A stretch of DNA of 64,000 bases from Streptomyces sp. ISL-96 (GTDB lineage Bacteria; Actinomycetota; Actinomycetes; Streptomycetales; Streptomycetaceae). The stretch lies in contig NZ_JAGGPA010000003.1 of assembly GCF_018614035.1 (NCBI RefSeq), forward strand, positions 1 through 64,000. The letters are read 5' to 3'. Each line of letters starts with the position of its first letter. Positions within the stretch are counted from its first letter, which is position 1. The position numbers and the translations under genes were made by a program. The notes under the pieces were generated by a model. That model saw only the letters and a list, made by a program, of their open reading frames with translations. It was not told the origin of the DNA and ran no database searches. Positions 62,394 to 64,000 of the stretch are shown here, one piece after another.

Positions 62394-62587
62394 GAGCGGA
62401 GCCGGGAAGTGCGCAAGGTTCTGGTGATCGCCTGGGCGGCGCTCGCGGTGACGGGGTACGGGCTGACGGTGCTGCTCGACGAGCCGAGGGAAATCACCTT
62501 CCCGACCGGCCGGGTGTCACCGCAGGACCCGTCGCCACCGTCCCCGCCGGCGCCGGACGCGGGGTGCCCGACGCCGGAGGACCACGA

Positions 62588-62597
62588 GGACGGGACC
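62588..62597. repeat. Target-site duplication, left
   Basis: ggacgggacc precedes the left end of the element and recurs exactly at 63958-63967 beyond the right end. Confidence 0.92.
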
Positions 62598-63957
62598 CAG
62601 GGCTTCGGCGTAGTCGTGTGACGCCCGGTTTGCGATCATCCGAGGCCGAGGAGTGCGAGGGGGCGACGGGAGTCGCGGGCGTTGTGGCGGAGGCCCGCTG
62701 CGATGTTCGTGGCGCCGCTCAGCCGCAGGGCCCCGATGGCGAGGTTGCGCCAGGTGGCCATCACGCGGGGTGCGTTGCCGGTCCGGGTTTGTGAGGCGTC
62801 CTCGGCGAAGGTGGTGTCGCGGACGTGGTGCAGAGCCTCGATCTTCCAGTGGTCACGGACCAGTTGGGCGAGTTGGGCCCCGGTGGCCTCCCTGGCGGTC
62901 AGGCTGGTGACGGCGTACACGGTCTTGATCGTGGTCTTGCCGGTCCTGCGGTTCGTGCGGCGTCGTTTGATCTGGATGGCCTGGCGGGCTCCGGGGAAGA
63001 GCAGGTTGCTCACGGTGGCGGCCTTGATCCGGCGTATTTCCGAGCGGCCGTGGCCGACGTCCTTGGTGCGGCCCTGGAGCGGGATGTCCTTCCAGGGGAG
63101 GCGCTTGAGCTGTCTGCGCAGTTTCTTCTGGTTGCCCTTGACGATCACGATGTAGTGGGCGCCGCGGGCCAGGAGGTAGTCGGCGTGTTCGCGCTGGGTG
63201 TGCAGCGCGTCGCTGGTGACCACGGTTTGGGCCAGGTCGGTACGGTCTGCAGCAGCGGCTGGAAGCAGGTGATCTCGTTGGTCTTCTCACCGACGTCCAG
63301 CTGGGCGAGGACCAGACCGGTGGTGTGCTCCACGGCGGCGAGCAGGTGGATCTTCCGGTCCTTCGCCTTCGCCGCACCGCGCAGGCTCTTGCCGTCCACC
63401 GCCAGGCCGCGCAGCCCGGCGTCCCCGGTCGCCTTCGGCCTGCGGTCCGCGAGCCAGCGTCCGACCGCCCGGTCCAGTACGTCGCCGTCGATACGGGCCA
63501 GCAGCCGGCGCACCGTCGTTTCAGCCGACAGGACCCGCCCGGGCACCACCGGATCAGGATGGGCGCCGACCTGTTCCAGCACGTGTTGCGGGGCGTCGGC
63601 GATCCACTCGCCGACCGCCAGCAGCGATCTCGCTCCGGCCAGCACCGCGCACGCGGTGAGCGCGAGCACTACGGTCAGGCGGTGGCGCACCCCGCGTGGA
63701 TCACGCGGATCGGGGACCTCGGCCAACCGTTCCAGCAGGCCCGCGACCTCCTCGGATGCGACCACCTGTTGCTCGCGGAGCTGGTCAAGGGCAGGCGGGA
63801 TCAGCGATGATGCGTCGGCAGGCACGGTCTTCCACTCTGATCACGGGGCGTCGAGAACTCCATGATCTTGGAAGCCGTGCCTGTCATGTTCCGGGCCCTG
63901 CCGCCCATCTGACGGACCGCCACGAACCGGGCGTCACGTGACTACGCCGAAGCCCTG
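62598..63957 (-). mobile_element. ISAs1-family insertion sequence (1360 bp)
   Basis: The element is bounded by 33-bp inverted ends starting cagggcttcggcgtagtc (62598-62630 and 63925-63957, two mismatches) and by 10-bp target repeats. It carries one transposase gene on the minus strand. The size and the DDE motifs fit the ISAs1 family. It is recent, since both ends and target repeats are almost perfect. Confidence 0.92.
62636..63825 (-). pseudogene. ISAs1-type DDE transposase, frameshifted
   Basis: The first part, from GTG 63825 ([20 protein letters not shown]), has [11 protein letters not shown] with the first catalytic Asp, and ends near CFQPLL. Then the frame changes around 63245, and reading continues as [20 protein letters not shown] with the second Asp, [13 protein letters not shown] and [18 protein letters not shown] with the catalytic Glu, to 62636. 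One base change would restore a protein of about 395 residues. It is therefore probably inactive, unless the frameshift is programmed or a sequencing error. Confidence 0.85.
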
Positions 63958-63967
63958 GGACGGGACC
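63958..63967. repeat. Target-site duplication, right
   Basis: ggacgggacc, the exact copy of 62588-62597, directly before the rest of the split gene. Confidence 0.92.
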
Positions 63968-64000
63968 GTCATCCTCTGCGCCGTCAAGACGGCGGACTGA

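Larger units (their letters stand above)
62409..64000 (+). pseudogene. Small exported or membrane-anchored protein gene split by an IS element
   Basis: The gene begins at GTG 62409 (MRKVLVIAWAALAVTGYGLT, a hydrophobic helix) and runs for 63 codons to the end of the first target-site copy at 62597. Removal of the element and one 10-bp copy of the target repeat rejoins the frame at 63968, and the sequence DHEDGT-VILCAVKTAD ends in TGA at 63998-64000, the last bases of the window. The intact product would be 73 residues. It is co-directional with the sigma gene and may have been its partner. Confidence 0.85.

Overview
The window is about 72% G+C and has Streptomyces-type genes throughout: strong GTG/ATG codon-start bias, third-position G/C, paired acyl-CoA carboxylase genes, an AfsQ1/AfsQ2/SigQ cluster and many long hairpin terminators. 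From memory, the gene order (hutH - GGDEF - enoyl-CoA hydratase - cya - birA - pccB - pccE - maf - accA2 - deoR - lpd-like - PNP - sugar-P mutase - deoC - aldehyde dehydrogenases - uridine kinase - sigQ/afsQ1/afsQ2 - add) matches one chromosomal core segment of Streptomyces coelicolor, so most of the window is conserved core with a few accessory insertions.

Layout: 1-2267 has no intact gene and holds diverged repeats and decayed fragments. 2268-4900 has small accessory genes. 4981-11364 carries an alcohol dehydrogenase with a divergent XRE regulator, a MacB-type ABC exporter and a lipoprotein L,D-transpeptidase. 11481-20207 runs from a small LAXTG surface protein through hutH, a GGDEF protein, enoyl-CoA hydratase and adenylate cyclase to biotin ligase and the carboxylase beta and epsilon subunits. 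20265-28439 has a secreted SGNH hydrolase with a divergent TetR gene, a tiny membrane protein (probably MmpB), Maf, a MocR/LysE pair and the biotinylated carboxylase alpha subunit.

28536-33346 holds two regulators and an inserted-looking pair: a DUF3800-like RNase H-fold protein and a 634-residue protein with a DGTSR motif. 33403-45983 contains a quinone reductase-like flavoprotein and the nucleoside/deoxyribose catabolism genes. 46195-50979 is a second accessory island with a DUF4328 protein, frameshifted remnants, a TPR regulator, and a Gly/Asp-rich 48-residue peptide gene followed by an isoaspartate-methyltransferase-like gene, which together look like an aspartimide RiPP locus. 51132-55557 is the sigQ/afsQ1/afsQ2 region. 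55650-62393 has add, a LysR/MFS pair and an ECF sigma factor. The window ends exactly at the stop codon of a small gene split by a 1360-bp ISAs1-family element.

How the genes work together: adenosine deaminase, purine nucleoside phosphorylase, the phospho-sugar mutase, DeoC and the aldehyde dehydrogenases form a route from (deoxy)nucleosides to glyceraldehyde-3-phosphate and acetate. Three of these genes (PNP, deoC, add) share an identical 12-bp palindrome just upstream of their starts, and a DeoR-family repressor is encoded nearby. BirA, AccA2, PccB and PccE together make and biotinylate a propionyl/acetyl-CoA carboxylase.
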